Below are positions 1 to 8,746 of a stretch of DNA of 64,000 bases, one piece after another. The number at the start of each line of letters is the position of its first letter. Position 1 is the first letter of the stretch. Both the position numbers and the translations under genes were made by a program. The DNA is from JAYFQE01 sp034927345 (GTDB lineage: Bacteria; Bacillota; Clostridia; Saccharofermentanales; UBA5734). The DNA is taken from positions 4,025-68,024 of the forward strand of contig JAYFQE010000013.1 of NCBI GenBank assembly GCA_034927345.1, in the 5' to 3' direction. The notes beneath the pieces were generated by a model that was not told the origin of the DNA, did no database searches, and saw only the letters and a list, made by a program, of their open reading frames with translations.

Positions 1-226
1 ATTTATCCAATATGGTCTGCAAATTAAAGCCCGGAGCAAAGCCAAACAAACATTCTTAGTGCAGCTGGCTTGTGATTGCGGCATGTATCTGCCAACACAG
101 AAAGCCATTGAAGGAGGCCATTACAGTGCTTTTGTCGCCAGCGGGATTGTCGGCCCGGAAGGCGGAAAGTACTTGGTCAACTGTTCGATAGAAGCCATCA
201 ACCGCCTTTGGGTGGACGAGGAATAA
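1..226 (+). CDS. Neutral-ceramidase-like protein, C-terminal fragment (5' end outside window)
   Basis: The reading frame is open from the window edge and ends at TAA 224-226. The visible ~74 residues match the C-termini of the three complete ceramidase-like genes downstream: an 'IKARS...QT' stretch, then 'QLA.DCG.YLPT.KA', 'GGHYSA' and a final 'GG.YLV' segment. This shows directly that it is a fourth copy of that family, placed upstream of the ABC transporter genes. The catalytic N-terminal part lies outside the window, so nothing can be said about its active site. Function is unknown beyond family membership. Confidence 0.85.
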   Translation, partial: FIQYGLQIKARSKAKQTFLVQLACDCGMYLPTQKAIEGGHYSAFVASGIVGPEGGKYLVNCSIEAINRLWVDEE

Positions 227-363
227 TCGTGTGAATCTGTAAAATGTAAAAAATTCTTGAAAGGAGGACAAAATCTCCTCAATATGGAGAACTCATACCC
301 GATGTCGAATCTTAATATGCCAGAAAGTTTGACCTAGTTGAAAATTATGATAGGAGGATGACA

Positions 364-2166
364 ATGAAAAAGAAGATTTTAGCTATTATACTTCTTCTTG
401 GTATGCTGTCAGTCATGGTTTTAGGATGCGCGACGACTGCAGACACCTCCGGTTCAGCCGGAACAACTAAAACAGGCACCACAACAACGGGAGTTGCTTC
501 GACTACCGGCACTTCCGGAGCTCAGGTTACTGCTCCGGGCGAACTGCCGGTTACAACTGAGACTGTAAAGCTGACGATGGGTATTACTCAGAACGTCCGT
601 GTAGAAGATTATGAAGATAACTTCATGACCAAGATGGTTCTGGACGAATGCGGCATCGATCTCGATTTTGTTCTGTTCCCTACCGATCAGCCGGAACAGA
701 AAATTCAGCTGATGATTTCATCAGGCGAAAAACTGCCGGATATCATTCACTACAGTTTTTCTGATGCTCAACGTGCCGCCTATGGCGCTGACGGCGTTTT
801 CAAACCACTGAACGACTATATGGATAACTTGACTTTCTGGTACAATAAGGCCGATATGGAACAGTCCGAATATGACCAAATCAAGGTGCTTGGTACATCT
901 CCGGACGGCAATTTTTACGGTTTCCCGGCTTATACAAATGGATTAGGCGATGTCGTCCAATACATGATGAACATCAATCATACCTGGCTCGATAAGTTAG
1001 GCCTCAGCATGCCGACAACGACCGAAGAATTCTACAATGTATTGGTTGCATTCCGTGACAAGGATCCGAACGGAAACGGCAAGAAAGATGAAATTCCTTT
1101 CCTGACCAGTTCCGGGCAATGGAGCGCCGTCAACTGGCATGAAATCATCAACTCCTTTGTCTATTGGGATCCCTGGTATACAACATCTTATTTTGACGTG
1201 ACAGACGGCAAATTATGGGCTCCCTTTATTACCGATGAATGGCGCGAAGCCATGCGTTATCTGCGCAAATTAGTCAAAGAAGGACTGATGAGCGAGCTGT
1301 CCTTTTCGATGACCGGCGCCGAGCATAAAGCTGCCGTTAATCTGACTCCGGATCAGGATACCGTTGTCGGCGTTGTCGGCGGCCACTATATTGTACTGTG
1401 GGACAGCGGCAATGAGAACATCATGCAGTATGATGCCATGCCGGCCTTGACCGGTCCGGAAGGCGTCTGCTGGAGTCCGCAAAGAACGGCAAACTTTATG
1501 TACAGCACCTTTATTACCAAGGATAATCCATATCCGGAGATCTCTTTCCGCATGTTTGATTATTGGTGGGATGAGAAGAGAAGCTTGATTACCCGTTATG
1601 GCGAGCCCGGTGTTCATTTTGATTATGCTGCCGACGATCCGAGCGGCTTCCTGACCAAGTATCCGTATTTGGGCGTAGGCGCCATAGCCCAGAATATGAC
1701 CGCAGCAAAATACAACACAATTCCCAATGTACAAAACCCCTGGACATCGCAGGAACCACACAAATCGATCTGGAACACGCACTTCTGCTGCGGCTTGCCG
1801 TCGAAAACTTATAGCGGCAGCGCTTCTCTGACCCCTGTTCCGACAACCTGGACCGAAGCTAAAGAAAAGGGTTGGGGACCGGATGCGCAAATGTCCTGGA
1901 TCAATTTGCAATATTACAATCTGAGAGCGAATAAAGAACCGAAGGAAGTAGCCAAACGCCTCTTATTTACTGCTGAGGAAGACACTGCTATAAACGAGCT
2001 GCGGACGACGATCAACAGCTACATTAACGAATCGATCGCTTTGTTTGCCACCGGAACGATGGATATTGAAAAAGACTGGGATACATATGTACAGTCACTG
2101 AAAGATATGGGTCTGCAACAATATCTGGAAACATCGCAAGCGGCTTATGACAGAATGTACAAATAA
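364..2166 (+). CDS. ABC transporter extracellular solute-binding lipoprotein (LplA/YtcQ type)
   Basis: The protein has about 600 residues. It starts with a lysine-rich n-region, a hydrophobic segment and a lipobox ending in Leu-Gly-Cys (MVLGC). A Ser/Thr/Gly-rich linker follows, typical of surface lipoproteins. The body is like family 1 solute-binding proteins of the large LplA/YtcQ class that feed complex carbohydrates to LplB/YtcP permeases. ATG 364 is preferred over ATG 358 because GGAGG (353-357) touches the first but stands 6 nt from the second. Two matching permease genes follow. It probably captures an oligosaccharide or glycoside outside the cell; the ligand cannot be read from the sequence. 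No ATPase gene is nearby, so a shared MsmK-type ATPase elsewhere is likely. Confidence 0.9.
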   Translation: MKKKILAIILLLGMLSVMVLGCATTADTSGSAGTTKTGTTTTGVASTTGTSGAQVTAPGELPVTTETVKLTMGITQNVRVEDYEDNFMTKMVLDECGIDLDFVLFPTDQPEQKIQLMISSGEKLPDIIHYSFSDAQRAAYGADGVFKPLNDYMDNLTFWYNKADMEQSEYDQIKVLGTSPDGNFYGFPAYTNGLGDVVQYMMNINHTWLDKLGLSMPTTTEEFYNVLVAFRDKDPNGNGKKDEIPFLTSSGQWSAVNWHEIINSFVYWDPWYTTSYFDVTDGKLWAPFITDEWREAMRYLRKLVKEGLMSELSFSMTGAEHKAAVNLTPDQDTVVGVVGGHYIVLWDSGNENIMQYDAMPALTGPEGVCWSPQRTANFMYSTFITKDNPYPEISFRMFDYWWDEKRSLITRYGEPGVHFDYAADDPSGFLTKYPYLGVGAIAQNMTAAKYNTIPNVQNPWTSQEPHKSIWNTHFCCGLPSKTYSGSASLTPVPTTWTEAKEKGWGPDAQMSWINLQYYNLRANKEPKEVAKRLLFTAEEDTAINELRTTINSYINESIALFATGTMDIEKDWDTYVQSLKDMGLQQYLETSQAAYDRMYK

Positions 2167-2192
2167 ATTTGATCGTTTACCCATATGAAAAT

Positions 2193-2249
2193 GGGAACAC
2201 ATTTGGCGGCTTCGAGCCTTAACCGGTAAGATAGGTCAAATGTGTTCCC
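2193..2249 (+). promoter_or_regulatory. Long intercistronic stem-loop between solute-binding protein and permease genes
   Basis: A 13-bp perfect inverted repeat (GGGAACACATTTG at 2193-2205 with CAAATGTGTTCCC at 2237-2249) encloses a 31-nt loop. The loop has its own small hairpin GGCT-TCG-AGCC (2208-2218) and a near-palindrome around ACCGGT (2218-2230), giving a possible branched structure. No T-run follows, so it is not a standard intrinsic terminator. Its place directly after the binding-protein gene suggests an mRNA processing or stabilising element, or an attenuator, that gives more binding protein than permease. That role is inference. Confidence 0.7.
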
Positions 2250-2298
2250 TGCGTATGTCAATGAAATATAACGGTACTTTAGCGGGGAGGTACAGTCG

Positions 2299-3267
2299 AT
2301 GAACTCTGCCAAGGTTATGCCCCAAAGGCATGAAGGCAAAAAAAAGAACTGGTTCGTCACCTTTATCAGGCAATACCAGCTACACTTGTTCATGTTGATC
2401 CCTATCGTATATATCATTATTTTTGCCTATATACCGATGTTCGGTATTCAGATTGCTTTTAAGGACTTTGCACCCGGAAAAGGGATATGGGGCAGTCCAT
2501 GGGTTGGATTTAAACATTTTATAACATTTTTCAATTCATACCAATTCGGCCGTGTGATTACCAATACCGTGCGGATTTCCCTATATTCATTGATTGTTAA
2601 TTTTCCTTTGCCTATTATTTTAGCTTTGTTATTGAATACCGTACGCCGGATGCGTTTCAAAAAACTTGTCCAAACTGTTACCTATGTCCCCTACTTTTTA
2701 TCAACGGTTGTTGTTGTCGGCATGCTTGTACAGTTTTTGAATCCGATAACCGGCGTATACGGAAATTTGTACCGGGCGTTAAGTGGAAACAGCGGCTATC
2801 CGCAAAGCCTGATGCAGAATCCGAAAGCTTTTATCCATCTCTATGTCTGGTCTGGCGTCTGGCAGTATCTGGGCTGGAACTCAATCATTTATATCGCGGC
2901 GTTATCCAGCGTTGATCCGCAATTGCATGAATCGGCGCAGATTGACGGCGCCAGCCGCTGGAAGCGAATATGGGCTATTGACCTGCCGGCGATTATTCCA
3001 ACCATCAGTGTCCTGTTGATTCTAAATGTTGGCAGCATCATGAGCGTCGGCTTTGAAAAGGTATATTTAATGCAGAACAACCTGAACCTAACTCAGTCGG
3101 AGGTTATCTCCACTTATGTCTATAAAGTCGGTTTAACGTCCGGTTTGGGAAATTTCTCTTATGCCACGGCCATTGGCTTGTTTAACTCATTAATCAACTG
3201 CTTTATGCTCGTTGTGGTCAATGCTTTGTCTCGCAAATTTAGTGAAGACAATACGAGCTTGTGGTAA
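2299..3267 (+). CDS. lplB: Sugar ABC transporter permease, LplB family
   Basis: This is a 322-residue integral membrane protein with about six hydrophobic segments. The cytoplasmic EAA loop of ABC importer permeases is visible as 'HESAQIDGASRWKRIWAIDLP' near residue 215. The N-terminal 'QYQLHLFMLIPIVYIIIFAYIPMFG' segment is typical of LplB-type permeases. GGGGAGG at 2285-2291 supports ATG 2299. It forms the membrane channel with the next gene, and the upstream lipoprotein supplies substrate. The family is known for uptake of oligosaccharides and polysaccharide fragments; the actual substrate is not determined. Confidence 0.9.
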   Translation: MNSAKVMPQRHEGKKKNWFVTFIRQYQLHLFMLIPIVYIIIFAYIPMFGIQIAFKDFAPGKGIWGSPWVGFKHFITFFNSYQFGRVITNTVRISLYSLIVNFPLPIILALLLNTVRRMRFKKLVQTVTYVPYFLSTVVVVGMLVQFLNPITGVYGNLYRALSGNSGYPQSLMQNPKAFIHLYVWSGVWQYLGWNSIIYIAALSSVDPQLHESAQIDGASRWKRIWAIDLPAIIPTISVLLILNVGSIMSVGFEKVYLMQNNLNLTQSEVISTYVYKVGLTSGLGNFSYATAIGLFNSLINCFMLVVVNALSRKFSEDNTSLW

Positions 3268-3281
3268 GGAGGATAGAATAA

Positions 3282-4199
3282 ATGGCTGAGATTGTTCGCA
3301 AAGTTAACAGACGAGGCATGAGAACATCTGCTGAAGATAAAGTTCTCTATATCATTGTGACGATTGCATTGGTCATATTCATGCTTCTTGTTGCTTATCC
3401 GTTGATTTATGTCCTGTCATCATCGTTTTCATCAGGTTCGGCAGTGTCGTCAGGCCGGGTGCTCTTATGGCCGGTTGAATTCTCGCTGAAGGGTTATGAA
3501 GCGGTCTTTAAACATAAGAATATCTTGACCGGCTATCGCAATACCTTTTTGTATGCAACAGTCGGTACTATTTTGAACATTGCGATAACGATGATTTGTG
3601 CTTATCCATTATCGCGGCGCGATATGCAGTGGAAAAAAGCTTATATGATCATCTTTGTATTTACAATGTACTTTGGCGGCGGTCTTATTCCTACGTATAT
3701 CGTCATCAGCAGCTTGAATCTAATCAATACCTTTTGGGTTATGGTGATACCGGGCATGCTGGGCGTATATAACATGATCGTTGCCCGAACCTTCATCATG
3801 TCGACAATTCCGCTGGAATTGCTGGAATCAGCTCAAATTGACGGCTGTTCCGATGCCCATTACTTTTTTCGGATTGTCTTGCCGCTATCCAAAGCGATCA
3901 TTGCGGTGCAGGCGTTATTTTATGGTGTCGGCCACTGGAATGCGTATTTCAACGCCATGATTTATTTAAGCAAACCGAACCTTTATCCGCTGCAACTGGT
4001 TTTGCGGCAGATTCTGGTTCTGAATCAAATTGTATTTACGGATATGTTGGATCCGGAGTTGATTGCTGCCAATGTCGGAATGGCCGACTTGCTGAAGTTT
4101 TCACTGATCGTTGTTGCGACCGTACCTATACTGGCAATCTATCCGTTTGCTCAGAAATATTTCATCAAGGGAATTATGGTTGGTTCTTTAAAGGGTTGA
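3282..4199 (+). CDS. ytcP: Sugar ABC transporter permease, YtcP family
   Basis: This is a 305-residue membrane protein of the MalG/YtcP type and partner of the preceding permease, 14 bp downstream with a good AAGGAGG site. The EAA loop reads 'ELLESAQIDGCSDAHYFFRIVLPLSKA' near residue 185, and the C-terminus ends 'KYFIKGIMVGSLKG', which is characteristic of this class. It probably forms a heterodimer with the LplB-type protein. The enzyme genes begin 60 bp downstream without an obvious terminator, so import and breakdown are likely co-transcribed. Confidence 0.9.
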   Translation: MAEIVRKVNRRGMRTSAEDKVLYIIVTIALVIFMLLVAYPLIYVLSSSFSSGSAVSSGRVLLWPVEFSLKGYEAVFKHKNILTGYRNTFLYATVGTILNIAITMICAYPLSRRDMQWKKAYMIIFVFTMYFGGGLIPTYIVISSLNLINTFWVMVIPGMLGVYNMIVARTFIMSTIPLELLESAQIDGCSDAHYFFRIVLPLSKAIIAVQALFYGVGHWNAYFNAMIYLSKPNLYPLQLVLRQILVLNQIVFTDMLDPELIAANVGMADLLKFSLIVVATVPILAIYPFAQKYFIKGIMVGSLKG

Positions 4200-4261
4200 A
4201 ATGTCAACGACATCCTGCAAGTCTGGGTTATGGCTATTTGTAATAGAAAGGTATGATGAAA

Positions 4262-5698
4262 ATGAGTGACAAATTATTAATCGGTATGGCGCAAGTGGAC
4301 ATAACGCCGCCTGCATCGGTGAGCTTACACGGGCAATTTCATACGCGAATTTCCCAATATGTGGAAAGCCGGTTGTATGCTAATGTTTTTGCAGCCGAAT
4401 CAAACGGTGAACAGATTATCATTTGTTCCTGTGATTTAGTAGCTGTCTATGCGGAATTCTGTAAACAGACACTGGCCTTAATCAAAACGAAAAATAAAGA
4501 TATCGATGTTGAAAAAATTATTATTTGCGCAACGCATATCCATACCGGCCCTTCGTTTTATAAATCGGTCAACACCCTGCATATTGCAGCTGAATATCTA
4601 CCTAAAGAGATTCAATATATTGATCATGAAGATATTCCATCCGATGTTTGGCTGGAAGACCGCTGCGGCAGCTATATAGCGGAGCAGGTGTGCGAAGCAG
4701 TCTGCAAGGCCTGGGAATGCCGTAAACCTGCTTATTTCAGCCCGTCTTTCGGCCGAGCGGTTGTAGGGCATTGCCGGCGTGTTGTCTATGATGACAACAG
4801 CGCCAAGATGTATGGTTCTGTCGATACAGCCAATTTCCGTGAGCTTGAAGGCGGCAATGATTCCGGTATTGAACTGGTGTACTTTTTCGGCGAAGATAAA
4901 CAGCCGATCGGTGCTTTAGTGAACGTTGCCTGTCCATCGCAATGCGTTGAAATGGAATATTATGTGTCGTCTGATTTTTGGGGTAAGGCCCGTGATCAGA
5001 TTAAGAAACAACTAGGTGAGGATTTTGTTGTCGTCGGCCTTTGTGGAGCGGCCGGCGATCAGTCGCCGCGCGATTTGGTCCGCAGGAACAATTCCCGTCT
5101 GAGAAGAACTGATCCCGATATGTACGGCTTAGAAGGAGCTGCCGAGCTTGGCGGACGAATTGCAGACGTTGTTTTAAACAAGATAAAACCGGCTCAGGAT
5201 AATATCTTGAATGAGGCGCAAATCCTTCATCAGACGATGATGGTTGATTTTCCGCTCCGAAAAGTAACCCTATCTGAATATGAGGCGGCAAAATATAGTT
5301 TCAACGATTATGTCGCCAAAGCTGGAAAAACGGTGTATACAAACCAGGATATGGCGGCGCTTCATATTTTTGGCGGCATTATGAATCGTTTCCAAGTTCA
5401 GGAAGAAAAACAGTTTTTTACTTCCGAAATCCATGTGGCCCGATTTGCCGATATTGCGATTGCTACCAATCCATTTGAATTGTTTCTTGACTATGGTAAT
5501 TTGATTAAGGCGCGAAGCGCAGCGACTCAAACAATCCTGATTCAGCTGGCCAATGACTGCGGCGGATACCTGCCGACAGAAAAGGCTGAACGGGGCAGTC
5601 ATTATAGTGCGTATGTCTCAAGCGGCATGACGGGACATGTGGGCGGAGATCTCCTGGTCCGCAAGACCCTTGATGCTATTCAAAAATTATGGCAGTAG
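4262..5698 (+). CDS. Neutral-ceramidase-like protein, copy A1
   Basis: The protein has ~478 residues and matches the neutral/alkaline ceramidase N-terminal fold (PF04734 type): 'GMAQVDITPP' at the start, 'ATHIHTGPS' with a His-x-His pair (about residues 95/97 counted from an upstream ATG at 4253), and 'CGAAGDQSPRDLVR'. The last aligns with the GDVSPN hexapeptide whose Ser is critical in characterised neutral ceramidases; the Ser is present here. Near the C-terminus 'NPFELF' is a candidate Glu metal ligand. No signal peptide is seen, whereas true bacterial ceramidases are exported. The region that carries a zinc-binding His in ceramidases reads 'NVACPSQ', without His. It is probably a cytosolic amidohydrolase of unknown substrate. 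ATG 4262 is preferred because GAAAGG (4246-4251) is 10 nt away. Confidence 0.8.
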   Translation: MSDKLLIGMAQVDITPPASVSLHGQFHTRISQYVESRLYANVFAAESNGEQIIICSCDLVAVYAEFCKQTLALIKTKNKDIDVEKIIICATHIHTGPSFYKSVNTLHIAAEYLPKEIQYIDHEDIPSDVWLEDRCGSYIAEQVCEAVCKAWECRKPAYFSPSFGRAVVGHCRRVVYDDNSAKMYGSVDTANFRELEGGNDSGIELVYFFGEDKQPIGALVNVACPSQCVEMEYYVSSDFWGKARDQIKKQLGEDFVVVGLCGAAGDQSPRDLVRRNNSRLRRTDPDMYGLEGAAELGGRIADVVLNKIKPAQDNILNEAQILHQTMMVDFPLRKVTLSEYEAAKYSFNDYVAKAGKTVYTNQDMAALHIFGGIMNRFQVQEEKQFFTSEIHVARFADIAIATNPFELFLDYGNLIKARSAATQTILIQLANDCGGYLPTEKAERGSHYSAYVSSGMTGHVGGDLLVRKTLDAIQKLWQ

Positions 5699-5772
5699 AC
5701 CCGCACAGGCCAATGAAAACGCAGCGGCGTCAGTCGGCTGAATGAAAGACAGTCATGAAAGACGGTAGAGAA

Positions 5773-7143
5773 ATGGCATCGAAAATAACGGTTAATACCA
5801 ATGAGATTATAGGACCAGTCAAGCCTCTAAACGGCATAGATAACGGACCGGTGTGCTTTGGCGAATTGATTGATAGTACAGAATTTTACAAGCAAGCTGG
5901 TTTTCCCTATGTCCGTTTGCATGATACAAATTATCCTCATCCCCGCGAAGTGGATATACCGCAGATATTTCCCGATTTTAACGCAGATGCAGATAATCCG
6001 GCGAGTTATAATTTTATCCATACCGATGCTTATTTGCAGCAATGCCTGAATACAGGCGCTTCAATTATTTACCGGCTGGGAGTCAGTATAGAGCATCCGA
6101 AAATAAAATATACGGTTAATCCACCGCAGGACTTTGAGAAATGGTCGGATATTTGCCTTCATATTATACGGCATGTCAATGAAGGCTGGGCTGATGGGCA
6201 TCAATGGAACATCCGTTTCTGGGAAATATGGAATGAACCGGACCTTTTAAATGAAGACCGTTCAACAGACGCGATGTGGTCCGGAACGCCCGACCAGTAT
6301 TTTCAGCTTTATGCCATTACCTCGCGTAAATTGAAGAAAGCCTTTCCGGAATTGATGATTGGCGGTTATGCGGCTGCTTTTGCTTCGGAAAAAAGAAAAG
6401 TTTTTTTCCAAAATTTTCTGGATTTTGTGAAGAAAGAACAACTGCCGCTGGATTTTTTTTCATGGCACCGTTATGCCGATGATCCGGAAGCCGTGGCGAT
6501 AGAAGCCGGTATTGCCCAGGATGGCCTTGATCACATCGGCTATAAGAATACGCTGAGCATCTGTGATGAATGGAATTATACGCCATGGCGAATGGCTCCT
6601 GAACGGTATCCTATGACGGCCGGTTCGCAATCGGCTTTTGTGCGGGGCGGGCTTGGCTATTCAGCAACTTACGCCGGCGCGTCCTATGATGCCGCGGTCA
6701 TAATACGCCTGCAAGACACGTCGACGGCTGTCGCCACGCATTACACGGGCGACCCGACCAATTATTACTGTACGATATTTGATCGCTATGGATATCCGGA
6801 AAAACCGTATTATTCGTTTGTTGCTTTCAATGAAATTATAGCCAGGCGAAATCGCTGCCGTATTGATCTGGAGGGCTGTGAAGAAGGCTTATATGTTTGC
6901 GCGGCTGCTGATCATACAGGCGCCGCTTTATTGGCAACTCCTTTCAATCATGGTGATAAAACCTATAAGATAGATTTTAAAGGCCTTGACTCGTCTCAGA
7001 TTTATCACGTGAAAAAATACTTGATTGACCAATACCATTGTTATGATTTGATTGAAGACCAAAAAGGATATCTTGCAGACCTGACTATAGATACGTATTT
7101 AAATACAAAGGCGACTCTTCTCATAACCCTATTGAATTTATAA
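5773..7143 (+). CDS. GH39-like glycoside hydrolase, copy B1
   Basis: This is a ~456-residue (beta/alpha)8-type hydrolase of clan GH-A. 'RFWEIWNEPD' holds the expected acid/base Glu (about residue 161 from an in-frame ATG at 5755), and 'LSICDEWNYT' holds the expected nucleophile Glu (about 272). The spacing is close to that of characterised GH39 beta-xylosidases. GH39 also contains alpha-L-iduronidases and other specificities, so the substrate is open. No signal peptide is seen. The start at 5773 is chosen because it aligns with paralogue B2; ATG 5755 is also possible. It lies between two ceramidase-like genes on the same strand. Confidence 0.8.
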   Translation: MASKITVNTNEIIGPVKPLNGIDNGPVCFGELIDSTEFYKQAGFPYVRLHDTNYPHPREVDIPQIFPDFNADADNPASYNFIHTDAYLQQCLNTGASIIYRLGVSIEHPKIKYTVNPPQDFEKWSDICLHIIRHVNEGWADGHQWNIRFWEIWNEPDLLNEDRSTDAMWSGTPDQYFQLYAITSRKLKKAFPELMIGGYAAAFASEKRKVFFQNFLDFVKKEQLPLDFFSWHRYADDPEAVAIEAGIAQDGLDHIGYKNTLSICDEWNYTPWRMAPERYPMTAGSQSAFVRGGLGYSATYAGASYDAAVIIRLQDTSTAVATHYTGDPTNYYCTIFDRYGYPEKPYYSFVAFNEIIARRNRCRIDLEGCEEGLYVCAAADHTGAALLATPFNHGDKTYKIDFKGLDSSQIYHVKKYLIDQYHCYDLIEDQKGYLADLTIDTYLNTKATLLITLLNL

Positions 7144-7170
7144 TATTTATAACACGAAAGGATGAGTTAT

Positions 7171-8721
7171 ATGAATGAATTAAAAATCGGTTGGGCATCA
7201 CGGGATGTTTCGACAACAAAACCTGTTAATATTCCGGGACAGTTTCACATGCGTATATCTGAAGGAATCCTGGATCCTGTGACCGTTAACACCTTGGTTA
7301 TTGATAATGGCACGGATATTGTTATTTTCCTTTCAGCTGACTTGGTTGTCATCCGTTCGCATCTGCTTGATGAAATCCGGGAGAAAGTAAAGAAAATAAA
7401 CCCAGCGATACCGGCGGTTAAGATTTTAATGAATGCGACGCATACGCACACAGGACCGAGCCATTATGCCGACGGCGGCTGGGATTCGGTGAAAACCGGG
7501 TCTTCTACGGCATCGCCCAGCGAGTTGCCGGAAAGCGGCATTGAAATCGCCTCCAGTGATGAATATCGCGATTTTCTTTCAACACAGGCTGCAGAAGCAA
7601 TTAATGAAGCTTATCTGAAACGCGAATCCGGCGGAATCGCTTATGGGTATGGTTATGCCGTTGTTTCACACAGCAGAAGAACCATTTATTTCGATGACGT
7701 TTCGAAACGTCCTGGCGTGCAAAGCAATGGGTATCGTGTTGATGGGCATGGCGTGATGTATGGTAATACAAATGACGATAATTTCAGCCATTATGAGGCC
7801 GGAGCAGATCATTTTGTCAATTTGCTGTACACCTTCAACGCTGCCGGAGCATTAACCGGAGCGATTATTAATGTCCCTTGCCCCTCGCAGAATTCTGAAG
7901 GAGAATACCGGCTTTCCGCTGATTATTGGAATGATGTCAGAGTTGCGATCCGAAAGCAATACGGCAATATCTATATCCTTTCCCAATGCGCAGCAGCCGG
8001 CGATCTATCGCCGCGGATCCTGCACTATAAGAAAGCACAAGAACGCCGCTTTCGCTTGAAATATGAAATGAGCCAATCAAAAGATGGGGTTAATCAGACT
8101 GAACTCGCCGCACGCAAGGATATTGCCGAGCGTATTGCCGCAGCTTTTACCGAAGTATTATCATGGGCCAAGAAAGATATTAAAACGTCACTGCCCCTGT
8201 CTCATATCGTGGAAACGATCTATCTGAGCAAACGTCGGATTTCTCAAGATGAACTGAAATTCGCAACGAAACAGCTTGAAGAATTGAATAAAATTCCTTT
8301 TAAAACGGGAAGTGCCGATTTAAAGAAGCAGTTGGCGGAAAATTCCAGCCTTGCCGCTCAGAGAAATCGTTTCGTTCGCATTATCGATCGCTTTGAAACT
8401 CAGGATGCAGAACCCAAACTGCCGATGGAATTGCATGTTCTGCGTATTGGCGACATCGCGTTTGCATCCAACAGGTTTGAGCTGTATATGGATTACATGC
8501 ACCGCATTCAAGCACGCAGCCCGTTTGAGCAGACCTTTATCATTCAATTGGCCGGAACGCCGGGCGTTGATGGCGGGACGTATCTGGCTACAGAACGGGG
8601 AGCGGAGGATAAGGGATATAGCGCTTGTTTGTTTTGCAATCTTGTATCACCCCAAGGCGGTCAAGAACTTGTTGAAGAAACCGTTGATGTTTTGAAAAAA
8701 ATATATACGGAAGCAGAATGA
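7171..8721 (+). CDS. Neutral-ceramidase-like protein, copy A2
   Basis: This is a ~516-residue paralogue of A1 and A3, the longest of the three complete copies. 'NATHTHTGPSHY' carries the His-x-His pair, 'INVPCPSQN' is the Cys-Pro-Ser-Gln motif shared by all complete copies, and 'CAAAGDLSPR' keeps the Ser of the ceramidase GDxSP motif. The insert after 'GPSHYADGGW' and the linker around 'KKDIKTSLPL' are longer than in A1. AAAGGA just upstream puts ATG 7171 at 8 nt, better than ATG 7162, which overlaps it. It lies 18-25 bp from GH39-like genes on both sides. It is probably a cytosolic amidohydrolase; the substrate is unknown. Confidence 0.8.
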   Translation: MNELKIGWASRDVSTTKPVNIPGQFHMRISEGILDPVTVNTLVIDNGTDIVIFLSADLVVIRSHLLDEIREKVKKINPAIPAVKILMNATHTHTGPSHYADGGWDSVKTGSSTASPSELPESGIEIASSDEYRDFLSTQAAEAINEAYLKRESGGIAYGYGYAVVSHSRRTIYFDDVSKRPGVQSNGYRVDGHGVMYGNTNDDNFSHYEAGADHFVNLLYTFNAAGALTGAIINVPCPSQNSEGEYRLSADYWNDVRVAIRKQYGNIYILSQCAAAGDLSPRILHYKKAQERRFRLKYEMSQSKDGVNQTELAARKDIAERIAAAFTEVLSWAKKDIKTSLPLSHIVETIYLSKRRISQDELKFATKQLEELNKIPFKTGSADLKKQLAENSSLAAQRNRFVRIIDRFETQDAEPKLPMELHVLRIGDIAFASNRFELYMDYMHRIQARSPFEQTFIIQLAGTPGVDGGTYLATERGAEDKGYSACLFCNLVSPQGGQELVEETVDVLKKIYTEAE

Positions 8722-8746
8722 GACGGACACAAAACAGGAGCATGGC

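Noticed and set aside
1270..1911. A 213-codon minus-strand frame within the solute-binding protein gene
   Set aside because: It is a shadow of the real gene on the other strand, with no domain or ribosome site.
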